From Tubulanus polymorphus (lineage: Eukaryota; Nemertea; Palaeonemertea; Tubulaniformes; Tubulanidae): a DNA stretch of 64,000 bases. This document shows positions 40,501-55,500 of this stretch, in pieces. Where the stretch lies: contig NC_134028.1 of the NCBI RefSeq assembly GCF_964204645.1, forward strand, positions 26,200,153 through 26,264,152, written 5' to 3'. A model generated the notes under the pieces. That model made no database searches. It was not told the origin of the DNA and saw only the letters and a list, made by a program, of their open reading frames with translations. Position numbers and translations under genes: made by a program. Within the stretch, counting starts at the first letter, position 1, and each line of letters opens with the position of its first letter.

Positions 40501-43500
40501 CAACCCGGGCGTGCTCCAACCCGGGCATGCTCCAACCCGTGCCTACTCCAACCTGTGCCTGCTCCAAACAGTGCCTGCTCCAACCCGTGCCTGCTCCAAC
40601 CCGGGCCTGCTCCAACGCGGGCCTGCTCCAACCCGTGCCTGCTCCAACCCGTGCCTGCTCAAACTGCCGTGGAATTCAGGCTCCTTGCGGAGAATTTATT
40701 GGTCTATTGTATCTAACCAGGATTCATATCATTTGTGTCGCAAGTCATGATTTTCATGGCCGTTTTCAGTCGTGTTCTATTATCAGCTTTTCTGATATTT
40801 TTGAAATTTCATTCAGTTTTGTTCAATCTTCTTTTATTTGCTGTTGTCTTTCATTTAAACAATACTCGTTAACCAGATAGAAGTGAAACAATACTCGTTA
40901 ACCAGATAGACGTGAAACAATACTCGTTAACCAGATAGACGTGAAACAATACTCGTTAACCAGATAGACGTGAAGAATAGTGGAATGTAGACAATTTAAC
41001 AATCTGAGAACTGAAGCCTCGGTATCAGTAGGAGGCAGCATAACTCATCACACCTGTGACCGATTATTGTTAGAACCCCTCCCTCTCCCTCACCTCCTCT
41101 CACCCATACCCCGTCGGGTCAGTTCACTGATACCAGTGAACATTCATCCTCTGTTATTTTATGTATTTCAACTAATAATTGACTCATTCACAATCGCAGG
41201 ATCCGCTGGATCCCAATCAGCTGATGATACGTTTCACAATAAAACACGTCTATTTTCAATGTTTCTCATTTTCCAGATGTGAAATAAATCACGTAGATTA
41301 TGTATCTTTATTCTCGAGATTTTATTGTGTGTGAAATAAACATACGGATATATAAATGATAACCCACACAAGATGAACTGATTATCTTCGCTATATGATG
41401 ATAAGAGTATGTTGATACACAGTGGCTAGTAGTAGATGATCTCAAAAGACCAGATGATATTTTTTGCTGCCTACACGTGCTCTCTCTCTCCTCTCTCCTC
41501 TCTCTCTCTTTCTCTCATCCGTAAAAAATCTGTTGATAATCAATTGCACATGTCACCGTTTGAACTGGGGGTTTGTCAATCCAGTCTTACCTATGTTTTT
41601 TGTACTTTGGATACTTCTCATTTCCCTAGCCTTCATTCTGTATTTGACATTGAAAATTTATCATTTTTGTAATTTGCTGTTCAAGACTCGATATATTCCA
41701 AGTATCTTCTTAGAATACGAATGATTATTTCAATGATGAATCCAGTTTATAAACTAGGAGACAATGGAATTTATTAAATTAAACATCTTCTTATCTGTGA
41801 ACTGCTAAAATCGAGGCCTGCTATTCAACTGGGATATTTTTTTTAAAATATATTTGTGACCATATACTTGAGTCATGACTATCGCTCACAAATTTCCAGT
41901 ACAAAAAAATCCTATTTCGTAAAAAAAAAAAATTTTTTCCCTTGAAAATCTGAAGAAACCGACCTGCTTTCAACAGAATAACTTTGAGTATACTGATGGT
42001 GTATTGTAGGAGGTCAGATAGTGCTGCAAGCGACTTTTAAACTGAAAAATGTTGCCCATTTGTTATTTATGTTCTGATAGGCGCCAATTAGTTTCTAGTT
42101 TTATAATTACTAAACAAGAATCGAAGGCAAGTTGTACATACAGTGAACATATACAACATCTACGTACATCTCCTCGTCAGTGGTTTATAATACTCTGAAA
42201 TACTCTCTCCCCTCTCTCCCCCTCTCTCCCCCTCTCTCCCCCTCTCTATATACCTGTATATATTGTGTGATGTATCTGTGCTGAGTTGCTGCTGTTATTT
42301 CACCTTCGCGCAGTCAGTTACTGGCAGAAGATTTTATATCGGAAGATTTTAGATTAATCTGACGTACCCAGGGTTTTCACTAGGATTTTTTAAAGAATTG
42401 ATACAAGCGGTACTATATGCCATACTATGCGCCGAGCGCCGAAGTCAAACGAGCATTTTCGAATCCTTGAAATTGCTTGAATGTTCTTAAATCGTCTTAA
42501 TTTTTTAAATTCGAAGCTTGAGAGGGGAGAAATTTCCGGAAAATGGAAAAACAAAAATTAAGAAATTCGAAACTTGAATTTTAAAGAGGGGGTCGTTTAA
42601 ATTCGAAGACCGATGATATTCTACGCGAGGATGCTAGATGACATTGCATATGGGTATATGAATTATAATGCTGACTGGTGGCCATCTTTGTTTTTAAAAA
42701 TGAGCATTTTGTTGTATAACTGAAGGTATTTCATAGAGCCATGATTTCTTATTTATGAATTAGTTTTTGGGGTATAACTGATAACACTGCAAAGCAATAT
42801 TCAGCAACCTTTTTCTAAAGTAATTGAACCTAAAAGAATATTTCAAAAATTCTAACGGCCCGTAGTTTAAGAACATGCATTACTGGGAATGGTTGCAGCT
42901 AGGTACCCCTACCTTCATGCTGTTCGTCTATTCTTTTGTTAGGGAGAGATTTACTCATGAAAGAGTATAAATGATTTACGCCTCAATGTTTGACTACAGT
43001 TGATCACATAGTGAACTATGTATTACAAGATGTTTCACTTTTCTCTTCCCTCTTTTACTCCCCATCTGTAGTAACCCATAGTTTCGGCTATATTTACTTC
43101 TCTTTATCTTTACTCATAGAGGAAATGTCTGCATTTCTCGCTACATTCATAGCATTACGAACTATCTCTCGCCGTTAACTGACTGTGCATCTTGTGACAT
43201 AAGAAACAAAACTGTTTGATACAAAGCGAGTTGTTTACTGTAAGAATTCAGCAAACAACTGTTCACACAAATATCTATCCAACAGAAAAATTCAATTACG
43301 AATTTAAGGATATTCAATAACAATGATGGTGAGAACGAACGCTCTTTTTGACGTTGGTTTGATTTTGCAATATAAACACCTGCTACAGTAAACGTCACCT
43401 TACTCGTACGTGGCTAAAATCCACACTGTCGTGTACACTATACGACCCACACTAACCCGAACTCCCTTAAAAAATTCCTCACGTCACCTTTGAATGATCG

Positions 43501-46500
43501 ATCGATTTTCTTTTTTGTTTTTCAGGTGACCCGGGCCCACCAGGTCTTCCTGGACCTGAGGGTAAAAAGGGCAAAAAGGGGGAGGCTGGTAGAATGGTAA
43601 GCGGAAAGAATATATGTTTTTCCTCCAATTCTTCTTAAATGCAGTTTGATTTGTGAAATAATATTGTCGTAACCTGCAGTTTTTATCTGTTGTAAACGGT
43701 GAAAATGATGTTCAAGTGAAAGTTGTATAAATTGAAAAGTGAAATGTACAAAGACCTCCCTTGTCATTGAGTGAAAACTCAGAATATAAATCTAAACAAC
43801 TGCTATTGTTTTATTGCTAAAGATGTGTGGAAGTATTCCACCAGAAATGTAAGGAAAAGAAACAATAGCAGTTGTGTTAGATTTATATTGTGGGTTTTTT
43901 GCTCAATGATATTCAAGGTTGGAAGTGGCCTCAACCATTTACAACCAAAGATCGACCTCTTCGAGTGTAAAATAATGTAACTGTCTATCTGTTTGAATAT
44001 TGATAGGGCATGAATGGACCACCAGGGTTAACTGGTTATCCGGTATTTTCAAATTACTCACGTATTCATATATATATATATTCCTTATAATATATGCACA
44101 CTAAGTATATTAGAGAATATGGTAGCGGGATAAATAGCTTTATAATCATCTAAAATCTTTGAAATTCTGATATCGCTGCAGATTTGGTCAATTTTGTTAT
44201 CATATCTCGTAAACAACAGGTCAGTTTCCCGTTCATGGCTTAAACCTAACGCACATGCCGATTGAAAGATGTTTCTGAGCGTTGTTTCCCTGTGCATTTT
44301 AACAAGAAACATGGTTTTGAGAAACATCGTTTCCGAAATCAAACATGTTTCATTCCGTGTTTCATCATCTGCATTAGGCCTTAGATTTAAGACCAGTCTA
44401 TAAGTCTGAAATTAAGTCTCCACCGTGCAACTGACAATGCACCTGCAACCGTTCAACTTTGTTTTATTCTTACTGTTGAAATGATACTTTGAAAAATCGA
44501 AGGGAACAGTTGTTCAAAAGTTGTTAACAGTTAACAAACAGATAACTACTGTATGGTACCAGTTTTGATTGTTCAGTTATCCCTTGGAGTAATCACCTTT
44601 TGCTATACTGGAGTCTCTGATATAGGATGAATGTCTATATTCGCCTTTACTGATAACTGAAATTGACCAAATGAATCTAACACTTGTAACGAGGTTCTTA
44701 ATAAAAACACTGAACCAGTGATATATGTGATGTGAATCATCTTTTTAGGGTGCCATTGGACTTCCTGGCTGGCCCGGGCCAAAGGTAAATATAACGGATA
44801 TAAAGATAATTCATTCATTAATCGAGAATTACAACAAAGTTGAGAACTATTTGGGATACATTTTCTATATCAAAGAGGGATTGAGGTTGCGAACACCCCT
44901 CCATTTTGGAATAATGAATAATGTTTTTTTATCTGATAAATTACGCAGTCATTTTCTTTAATTTTAAAAAGCCCTAACAGCAGGCAGTGTGTGTAATGTG
45001 TATACTGTATATTTCTACTTGCAGGGTACGTCTGGTCCTAAAGGTGATAAGGTAAGAAGAGTATATCGAATATTGCAATGGATTTACGTTCAACATATTA
45101 CTATAATGTTGTGTATTTGTTTATTTTCCATAGGGTGATTCCGGTGATTCCGCTAATTTTATATCAGATTTAAAAGGACCACCCGGTCCGCCGGTAAGAC
45201 TATCTCCCCCACCCCCTCCCCGAAATAGGCTATCTAACTGTGAATAAACCATGAATATGCAAACCATTAAATCAATGAGATAAAAATTCTTGCATAAGAA
45301 ATATTTGTAGTTCGAGTTTTTCTTGCTTACAATTCAAAGTTATATCTCAAACTCTTTGAATTTGCTTATCATTGTAGGCTATTTAAAAAAAGATCCCTCT
45401 GTAGCCATGATCACATGACCATTTTTGGCCCAGAACAACTGTTCACACGGGTGCCAAATGTAGCCCGACCAAAAATGCTGGACCAGGCCCCTTTCTAGCA
45501 CAGGCCAAATTTGACTCTGGCCTGATCTGTGCCAATTTGGTCCCAACCAAATTGTCTCCCTGCGATCGCAGCTAATATTCCCTTCACAGAAATATTCATG
45601 TTCTCATTGTATTGAGATATCATATTGATAACATTGCTTTCTTTTGTTGTGATTTCAGGGACCGAAGGGTAGTCGTGGTTATCCTGGTTTTCCGGTTCGT
45701 AGCTCTCTCGTTCGTTGCATGCTGCCGCTGTGTTGAAATTGGAATGCTCCACGACGAGGAGAGAGAATGACTGTGATCTCCGATAGTATGATACTAACCA
45801 TTAATACATAAAATCCTATTTTTCATTATTTATTAGGGAAAAAATCAGGAAGATTAGATTTTTTTTCTGAGGTTGCTGGGGTCAGGTACCCTGGATCGAT
45901 CACGTTACCTTCGTTCTTCATGTCGATAGATTCGACTGTGTTTCACGGCCTATAATCTCGATAACGAGTATAGTTTTTATCGGAACCTGTTGCGATCTCA
46001 CGCAAACTCTGTAGAATATAAATCTAAAAGTTTGCGATACCGGGTTTCGGAATTGTTTCGCGGACCTGTGAAATTGTGATTAGTTTATAGCGTTTTATCT
46101 ATGCGTGTAGTTTCTCTGACTAATGTTTTTCTTGCACCGGAACAGACTAAACACTAAAACAATTGAAATTCCATTCCTCGCGCACAGCATCGGTGTCAGT
46201 CATTTACAAATATCTGTCCCAGCATCGCGGCATAGTTAACACCTACGATGTGGTTCTTGAGAAAGAACTGAAAGATTTATGATAATTTGAGGGATTTTTC
46301 AATGTCAGTAAATTGTCCGTGTTGAAATACTGCTTGATCTATATGTAACTATAACGCAATAAGGCCAGCGTAGAATAGACCAGGAGCCTAGGGCTAGGTT
46401 AGTTTTCTGTAGGGAGAGGGTAAGGTAAGTGACTTATATTCATGATCGCAATGATGACACTTATTGAATATTTTGGAAGTTATATTTTTTTCTGCACTGG

Positions 46501-49500
46501 TATCAGAAATATAAATTTGCTAACACATAATTTATACATTCATCCATATCTAACTAGCTTATATCAATTGTATATTTATGAGCTAATATTTTCTGGGAGC
46601 ATGAGTTCTAACAATGACTAATGAATATATCTAAAATGATTGGGCAATTTAATTTGATTTGAATTAAAATATAAATTGATCAAATATTGCATGGTCCTCA
46701 AAATACACAATACCTTTGATTTATGATACATGTTTGATTAATGATTGTTTGAGTTTCTCGATTTCAAAGTTTCTGAAGTCATTAATTTTTTGAGAACAAT
46801 TAGATATTGTATTATATTATCTGTAATTCACAGGGTCCTATCGGAGTACAAGGACAACCAGGCGATTCGGTAAGTTTTTAAAAACCTTTCTCAAAGTGAA
46901 GTTATGAAAATGTTCTCGATTAGAAAAAGCCAATTCAACTTCAGAACCGCGATCCAGGATTCACAAGTTTGAGAGTTTGGAATTGACTTTAGAATTGCAA
47001 TATTGAAAATGAATAGATAAAACTCATAATTGAATTCAATCAATGATAATTATGGAACTGGAACCTGAAAAAACTCACGCGATTTCAAAATTATATCTTA
47101 TTTCTGTAGGGAATTATGGGACCAAAAGGAGATGGTGGTACTAAGGTAAGCAACCTATATACCTTTAAATCTTTTTACTTTGTCAAAATTTGCAAAATTT
47201 CTACAATCCTTAGTTAGATTTGACTATATTTTAGTGCATTCATATCAAGAACTGTAGAACTGTGTCTTTTTGTCAATTTCTATATTTTGTAAAACTGTTC
47301 TTGTTGTTTCTAGGGTCAAAAAGGCGATCAAGGAATAAGAGGTAAAGCTGGACTGCCTGGATTCGATGGAATTCCTGGACCAAAGGTTCGTATATATCAT
47401 TATTTGTTGGTGATATTGTTATTTACTTTTTTTAAACATTTTCACTATAATTGTATGGATGAAATTCATGCTCTTGAGACCTCAAGATTCAGTAATTCAG
47501 TTTTAGAATATGGCCGTGATCACGTTTTGGACTCGCGCTTAATTTGGCCCGGGCCAACCAGTGCCAGATGGGTGCGTGCCAAATTGTGCGTGACCAAAAA
47601 ATTCGAATCCAGGCTAAATCATCTCTGCAGTTCCTATATGGGTTGAATCTGAGATGGTAATTTGAGATTATTTTCCTATCACTGTGCTGTAGTATATAAA
47701 ATGATGATGTATAATCACAGTTTGTTACGGTATATAAACTGTGAAGTGAGCTATGTTTATAATTGTGTAATATATCAGTGTTTTTTGTAAATATTTATTT
47801 GAATCGTTCTCTCAACAATCACCGTATGCCGAGGTGCGTCTTGTACACACGCGTGCACACACACACTCATGGCTTTAGTTGTTATTTCATCACTCCTTGA
47901 TTCACCAGAGGTATTCAAAATTATTTTCCAGTGACCTCTTCCTGCCATTGGCAGTTTCAGATGAATGATCAACCACTAAAAAGTATCTAATGCAAAAGTT
48001 TCATTCCCCAAGGGCTTACCAAGCAGACAGTTACCTGTTAGGAGTACAAGTAATACTAGGGGCAGATCCAAAAGAAAAGAAATTTTCAAAAAGGAGAAAA
48101 AATAAATCAGATGGGTCATGATGAGGGCCAAAAAGGCCTCTTGTTGTCCTAGATTTTCTGTGTGAGGGCCACCAGAAGCCGATTTTCTTGCGTGCAGCCC
48201 TCACTGCCAAATCTGCCATTTACGAATTGAGTACCTATTCCAATTTTCAGGTTCACCCGCTTCAAACAGTCCTAGATCGGCCCTCGTTATCACTGAATTC
48301 ACTTATGTCACCGTTTTTGTAATGTTATTTATAGGGTGTAAAGCGATCTATACAGTTACAAGATGGAACGACTTTACAAAGTGTTGACGTAATATCACTA
48401 AAGGTTTGTTTCACCACCACCAGCAGCATGATACCGCCACTACCGGCATGATCCCACAATTCTTTCACGTCCATATTCTCATTTTCAGTTATTTTTATGA
48501 TAGAAAATATTTGTTGTAATTTTGCAGGGATTTCCGTATGAAGTTTTACGAATAAAGGTGAAAAGCATTGATGGCACGTTTTCAGCATGTAGCAGTATTT
48601 CATTTTCAGACTTGCTTTCTTCTTTTTTAGACTAACTTTGCATGATTTGCACAGTTTTAAACTAACCTTTGAAGTTATTACTTTACATTTCAGTTAAAAA
48701 TAGGACAAGCATGTAAATGAATACCGTATTCTCTAGAATGTTGAAACTTTTCATCTAAAAGATATTTCTCACATTGTACCAATCTGAAATTGCATGAACA
48801 GCATGGATTCCGCGTCAATTTGCTTTGAGATCTTTGTTAGAATGTGGAATCACTGAAGTCATCTCAATCCGACAGCTTGAGCTGCGATCACACTAGCATT
48901 TTAGGCTGGTACCTGTTTGGCCCGACCAAAAACGTCTGACCAGGCACTTCACTCTCACTTTGGTTTGTTTAACATAGTTTAGCGCTCTCGAATTAGACAC
49001 GGCCAAATTACATTCGGGCCTGGTCCGGGCCAAATTGTTTCAGTGTTATCGTGGTTTTAGATGGACTAAAGTGACGTTAGGTGTTGCCTGTTGCATGTCA
49101 AATGTAGTTATTAGTAAAAGCATGTACCGCATGTTTATAGGGAGATCGTGGACCTAAAGGTTTAGCAGGAATCTTACCTCCTGAATGGGACGGGAAGATA
49201 GAAGCTTTGAAGGTATGTGATAATGGATGCTGAGACGAGTTTAAATATACAAATAAACGCAAATTTGCATGAAGTGACTTTATTCATTGCATGAAATATT
49301 AATCATCTTCCTCGAAACTCTTTCGTCATATGTTCATAATTTTTATGTAATAGCTTATTTTCTAATGTAGCGAACTGCATATTTTCTCATACACTGTTAG
49401 ATCAATTTGGCTCAGTTACTTTCTGAGTAAATACCAAACTTCTATCTACGGATCTTTTTATAGTTTAGATGAATAAAATGATTGAATGCATTAATTGCAG

Positions 49501-52500
49501 GGTGAACCGGGTGAATCTGGATTACCAGGACCTGCTGGCCCAGCCGGTACGACAGGATTACCAGGATTCGATGGATTACCCGGTAATCCAGGACAAGCTG
49601 TAAGTTTATATACTGCGCTGTGAGTGCAGACCATAGATAAATCTCATCCGTATCATAATTGTGAGAATTCATATTTTAGGGCCCTAAAGGAGATCGTGGT
49701 CAACCCGTAAGTACCATATACATTTCTGATCCACAATCGCCATCTAACTTCAAATTGGGCATGTACCATAGTCATTGTTCAAACAGTAGTTGTAGAATTA
49801 GGTCTATTATTACAAAAATAGGATATTTGTCTCAAACTCATTTTTGTTTAATTTGCGTTTTGAATACTTTGTTTCAGGGACTTCCTGGAAAGGATGGACA
49901 ACCAGGCATGGCTGTATGTACAAAAATCTTAGTTGCTAAATTAGATATCAAATTCTGAATTGCTGCTAAATGTGTGTATTTCACTGATTTGTATTTTTAG
50001 GGCCAACCCGGACCACAAGGACAACCAGGCCCATCAGTAAGTATAGAGACTCGTAGACTCGTAGACCCAGTCAGTGTGTATAGAATTTATAACCGATGTT
50101 TATGACTGATGAATCTTTAGGGTAGTAAAGGCGATGCTGGACGCGACGGAGCACCTGGTTACCGAGGCGATCCCGGTTATCCCGGTATTCCCGGCAGTAA
50201 AGGAGAAATCGGTAAAATAGGACCTCACGGGCTTCCGGGTGATCGCGGGTCAACGGGCCATGCGGGTAAACCGGGTCCACCCGGTATAAGAGGGCCCAAA
50301 GGTCCCCCTGGTCCAATAGGCCCAGCTGTAAGTCTGTTTTACACTGTCAGCATGCAGCATGATTCCTACAATTATTTCTATCCAGCAGTTTTCTTTTCGA
50401 TAAAAAGTTCCAACCCATCAATGTTCTTTATTCATGATCACAGGAGTCTGTGAATGAATCTGCATCAATTACTGATTGATATCGAATCAGTGCATGATGA
50501 TGATATTATTCCATAGGAAAAAATTCCAAAATAGAATTTTATAGATCTTTCTGATTCTGATCATTTCACCTGATGATGGTAATGAATATGAAATCGGAAA
50601 TCGAAGTACTGATATAGTTATGTGACCAGCGGTCGAAATTTACTGAATTTGTTGTTGAAATTGAAGTGCATAATTGGAAATTTCAGTTCCAGTTCATGTT
50701 GATAACCTTGCAACCTTGTGGGTGATTATTTTAACGTAGGAGTCAAATCTTAATTCACAACTGTAGAACTGTATCCAGAATCCTAGTTATTCCTGTGTAA
50801 ATCCTACTACTTTGTTTAAAATTTTCTATGTCATTGCAGTTTTATCAATTTTTCAATCATGCTATATGTGAAATTGTTATTTAGGGTCAGAAAGGAGAGC
50901 GTGGTGATGCAGGACAGGCCAATATAGCAAGCAGCGGTAGCAGTTTCCCAGGAGTGATGTTAGAAGGACCGCCTGGTCCTCCTGGCCCGCGTGGAATTCC
51001 CGGAAAGAAGGTACGTTTATCAAACTGTCAGAAAAAAATATACCAATAGAAAATAATGGTTCAAATTATGTCGAAAATTATTCAAATTTTTGCAGTAATT
51101 GATAAAATGAAGGTGGTTTTTGTGTCTGCTCAATTGACTCAGTCTTCACCTGCACTTAAAGCACCAATACTCATATATTTATCTGCACAGTTTTCTATAT
51201 TATCTGTCGTCATTTCTCTTTCTCTGATTGAAGTATTTTTAGTTTGTTTTTTGAGTTTATGATTCTCGCACCTGCATTTGCTGTTCATGAATACAGTCAA
51301 TCTCGCCTCAGTCATCGACGGATTTAAAGTTATCCCATTAACGTTCCGAATTCATCTCTATCTTTTGAGTCACAGGCCCCAGTTGCTGATATCCTTTTTA
51401 AAGCCCAACGCACATGCGCAGTAGTATCCATACCTCATACTATAACCCGCGAGGCATGGAACAACAGAAACTTGAGAAACAAGCATTTCCATACGTCATG
51501 CGCATTTATGAGAAATGAAAAATGTAGTTTGGGAACAACTTATATCAACTTCTGAACAATTGGCCCCAGCTTACTAAATGCAAGAAGTTGACATTTGGAT
51601 AAGTCGTGAAAGGTAATGATCGAGCCCCACCTATGACTTAAGTGAGATTGACTGTATTTAAGTAGCATGTTTTATGATAATAGCAGTATTACTAGTGCTT
51701 GCAGCCTGCAGCCACCATGCAAAGACTTTCCAAAACAAAATGAATTGAGATTTTCACGCATTCTCTGGCTGCTTATTCCTCCGGATCCAGTTCCATAGTT
51801 GATATTTACAGTTAATTCTGAGTTAGAATTAGCTAAGTTTCAACCGAGTTAACTCTTAGTCAAATCTTAACCAGGAACTGTGGAACTGGGTCCCGTCGTT
51901 TTGATTTTGTTCTTCTGATTTTCTTCTTAACTTGTTTATTGTTTCTTTGCATGCTGGCCGTGGTTCTAAATTTAAAAAACGCGCGTAGAAACGAGCCAAA
52001 ACTTGTAAAATCGAAGTCGTACCGCTGAATGGTCGCCGGGGACGACGCAGCAGACGTCGTTATACTCGATGCATGCGTCGCCGGGGACGACGACATCGCA
52101 TGCGTTCGGTGTTGCGTACTCTTACGCACGGTCTGCCAGAAATTGTCATTAAACCGAAGGTACAATGAGCTTATGTAGCTGATTATTACTATTCTGTAGC
52201 TTGTTATTAATCGAGAAATTTTCTACTTTTATTTAACGGCTTCATACAATATCGCGATAACTGATCACTGATAACTGAACTGCTTTTGAAATTAGATTTT
52301 TAATTCATGGGCCAGTTCTACGGGCAAGACTTATACGGGTATCAATCTGCTGCATGGGCTCGGCTCCCTGTTTAGACATTCAATACTCTTTCACCATTCA
52401 TCACAGTTTTTGATCATCCAGACTTCAAACATGTGAGAATGGACTTATGTGCGGCATATCTCATGTAAATATTTCCGATCGAATATGAAGTAAAAACATC

Positions 52501-55500
52501 AGACATCTGATGGGTATTCTGTCCAAAACTGATCATTCGCACTTCACAGTTAGATGGTGAATGTCAAAAGGAGTCGTACAAAGGCTGCATATTGATAGCG
52601 GTATTATGATAAGACTCTTTTGTGACAATCAGTTGAAGATTTGAGATCATTTTTCAGGGTTTAAGTCTTGACTGAATAACTGAGCCCTGTTTAAAAGCGC
52701 TTTTAGTGCAAATTTCTATTCATCTCAACATTTCTGTACCTATCTCTCTGAAATCTTTTCTGTCCCATCTTTCTTTCAAACTCTTCTTTTCCTCAAAATC
52801 TCATCAAAATTTTAAATTTCAAACGTAAAAGATTCGAGTTCTGTAGTTTTCATACTGTAATAATGCATACACAGGGTGATGTTGGGCCTAAGGGAATGAT
52901 AGGTCTACCCGGTCAACAAGGACCTCGAGGAAAACGGGGAAAGAAGGTATGACATTCAGAATAATGCATGAATCGTCTCAGTCTCTCTCACTCAGTATAG
53001 ACAGGAATAGACATCGCTTCTAGTCAAATAATGGATAAAACAAGACAACTTCATCAATAGATAATAGACACAAATCATTATTACCTCCATAAATCCCTAT
53101 AACTCTTTAAATCACTTGCAAAGTTAAACACGTTTAGAAAAGATCATATGAAAATTGGTGCTAGCGTATTTTATCATATTGTATTGTATCGTATTCTGTG
53201 GAATGAGTTGATGCATCTTTCTATAGAAATTATGGAAGCCCGTCGGTGAAGATTTTGAATATAAAAGTTTGACATGGTAACCTGAGATTTGACGTGATAA
53301 GTCGAAATCATGAAAAAATCATCTCATATGTCACCAATGGGCTTCCGTAGGATACGCATAAACTTTTTAGTATTCTTATCTGAGATTTTACAATTCAGTT
53401 AGATTTAGTGCAAAATGATACTTAGATATTTATGTATGTGATAATGGTTGCATTTTATGGAATGTAAAACTGTGATGTAATATAAACTGTATTGAAATTG
53501 GAATGATGCTTGTTAAACCAAACCTGCATGCCTTTAGAAGTTTCTCTGCACTTAGTTTCAGACACAAATATACCTGTAAATGTAATATGTTAATGAAATG
53601 ATTAGAATAGTCTTTAGCGTTTGTAAGACATTTTCTGTAACAGTTTTGGGTCGTTGTTTAGGTTAAAGGTGACAAAGGCGAAGCAGGTGTCAATGGATTA
53701 GTTGGACCTCGTGGTCCTAAAGGCAGCCAAGGTTTCCGTGGTCTTCCCGGACCGAGGGTATAAAAATTTAGTTCTCAGCATGTTTCGAATTCCCAAATAA
53801 GTCGTTGAGTCTATTGTTGACAATCTCGATCGGTATTCTAGTTTCAAATTGACACAAATTTGAAACAAGTCTCAAGTTCAAAATGTTTCAAATTCATCCC
53901 ATATATATTTACATATTGTTCAAAGCTTGTATTTCATATATACAAAGCATCAGATGTTGTTTTTTATCACAACCGTTAATTTTCAATTAGCTGTTCTCAC
54001 ATCTCTGCTTAGATTGTTTGATTTTCTTTGATGATTTATATTTTTGCTCATTCGTCTTAGATATAGATATTCATAGACGGCACTTATTGCAGTCTAGCCT
54101 GTATAAAGAGGTACTTGCTATAGAATCCTGCATGAAATTGGGCAAAAATTGTTTTATTTTTTCGAAGAATATCTTGTTCGCTTTTTATACTTTTACAAAT
54201 ATATATGTACATATGTATATAAGATATTAGCATGGTACTTCTGTTGTTCAGTGCATTTGTTAAGTATCCTGTTGTTGAAGGTATCAATTGAAGTACCTTA
54301 CGAGGGGATCTAAGTTTATAGCACCTAGGGTTGGCTATTGCTCTGGACACCTTGGGTAACAGCCGACTAACCCTAGGGCTTGTGTATAATGGACTAACCC
54401 AAAACTGCTGGGTTCCCAGAGTCAAATTGAACCCACACATCTGTGGAACTATGGGTCCAAACAAAAATACCTCGAGAAAGACTAATTTCATCCCGGAAAC
54501 TGTGCACTTTATCTTATTAGAAATTTTCTTTAGTTCAAAATAGTAAAGCGAACCCTAAAGAGACCCCTCAGTTTAAGGAGTCTCCTACAATACAATACTT
54601 ATATATTTATATGAGAGATTGAATATATGTTACTGATACTGTTCTTCCTCGAAGGGTGAAACAGGAGAACGAGGATTACCAGGTTTAGACGGTCTCGACG
54701 GTGAACCCGGTATACAAGGCCCTCCAGTGAGTTGCCCAATCTGTGTTTGCATGCAGCCCGATCTACACAACCCCCTCATATCGATGTTGTCTGGTGGCTA
54801 TTGGTGGCAGCTTTCTACTCGGTGAAAATATCGCTGACTTGTATTTAGAAGTGTTTTCAAGACTGTAAGGTTTTCTGCAACTTCCCTGGGTTTATGCTTG
54901 ATGCAGAGATGCTAGTTTTCCGGAAATATCCGGAATTTCGGAAATTTAGGATCGCCGATGTCAATAAGACCAGGTCAAATACGGTAGTGGCGGGAAAAAA
55001 GATATTCTTCGTCACCTGGATAGCGCGCGGCATAAGAAGGCAGCGAGGGATGTGAAGCACAACGAATGCCTGCCGTCGTATTTTCAGATGAAAGATGCCG
55101 ATCGTGACACTGCATCTCCGGCGATGCAAAAACGCCCGTTCTAAATTCCGGAATTTTGGTACTTTGGCCCTAGCATCTCTGTTGATAAATCAGTCTTGAA
55201 TTCACTTCGTAGCTTGTGAACTGGTAAATCGTTTTGAGTGTAAAAAGTTTAATAAATCATTGAAAATAAAGGTATAATGTTTCATCATCCTGGATCCAAA
55301 TACACAGCTCCAGTTAAAAGTTGATTCTCAAGGCTTAAAACATTGGAAATGAACTAGTTTTAACCTTTCAGTGCATCTACACTGCAGTGCGGTGTATAAA
55401 TCGATGATGGATTTTGCTAGTATACCGCATTGCATTGTACCGATGTGATTATTTATTAGGTTACATCTCTATCAAAAGGTGGCAGCACCTCTTATAGGCA

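Larger units (their letters stand above)
34526..43525 (+). other. 9-kb second intron of the collagen gene
   Basis: A phase-1 intron between CTCPP-G and GDPGPPG. I found no internal exon with matching phases. It holds a diverged tandem duplication (35020-35262), a 14-bp inverted pair (34678/34754), C/T-rich runs (36800-36870, 39355-39380, 41478-41516, 42205-42247) and two minisatellites (40445-40665, 40856-40972). Alternative first or internal exons cannot be excluded by eye. Confidence 0.6.

Noticed and set aside
41200-41240. Possible collagen cassette exon (gcag|GATCCGCTGGATCC)
   Set aside because: No usable donor and no Gly-X-Y pattern; phase does not fit the flanking exons.
51860-52165. 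101-codon minus-strand open frame over the Arg-rich exon
   Set aside because: Antisense shadow of the Arg codons (CGN read backwards gives Ser/Ala/Thr); no splice or start context.
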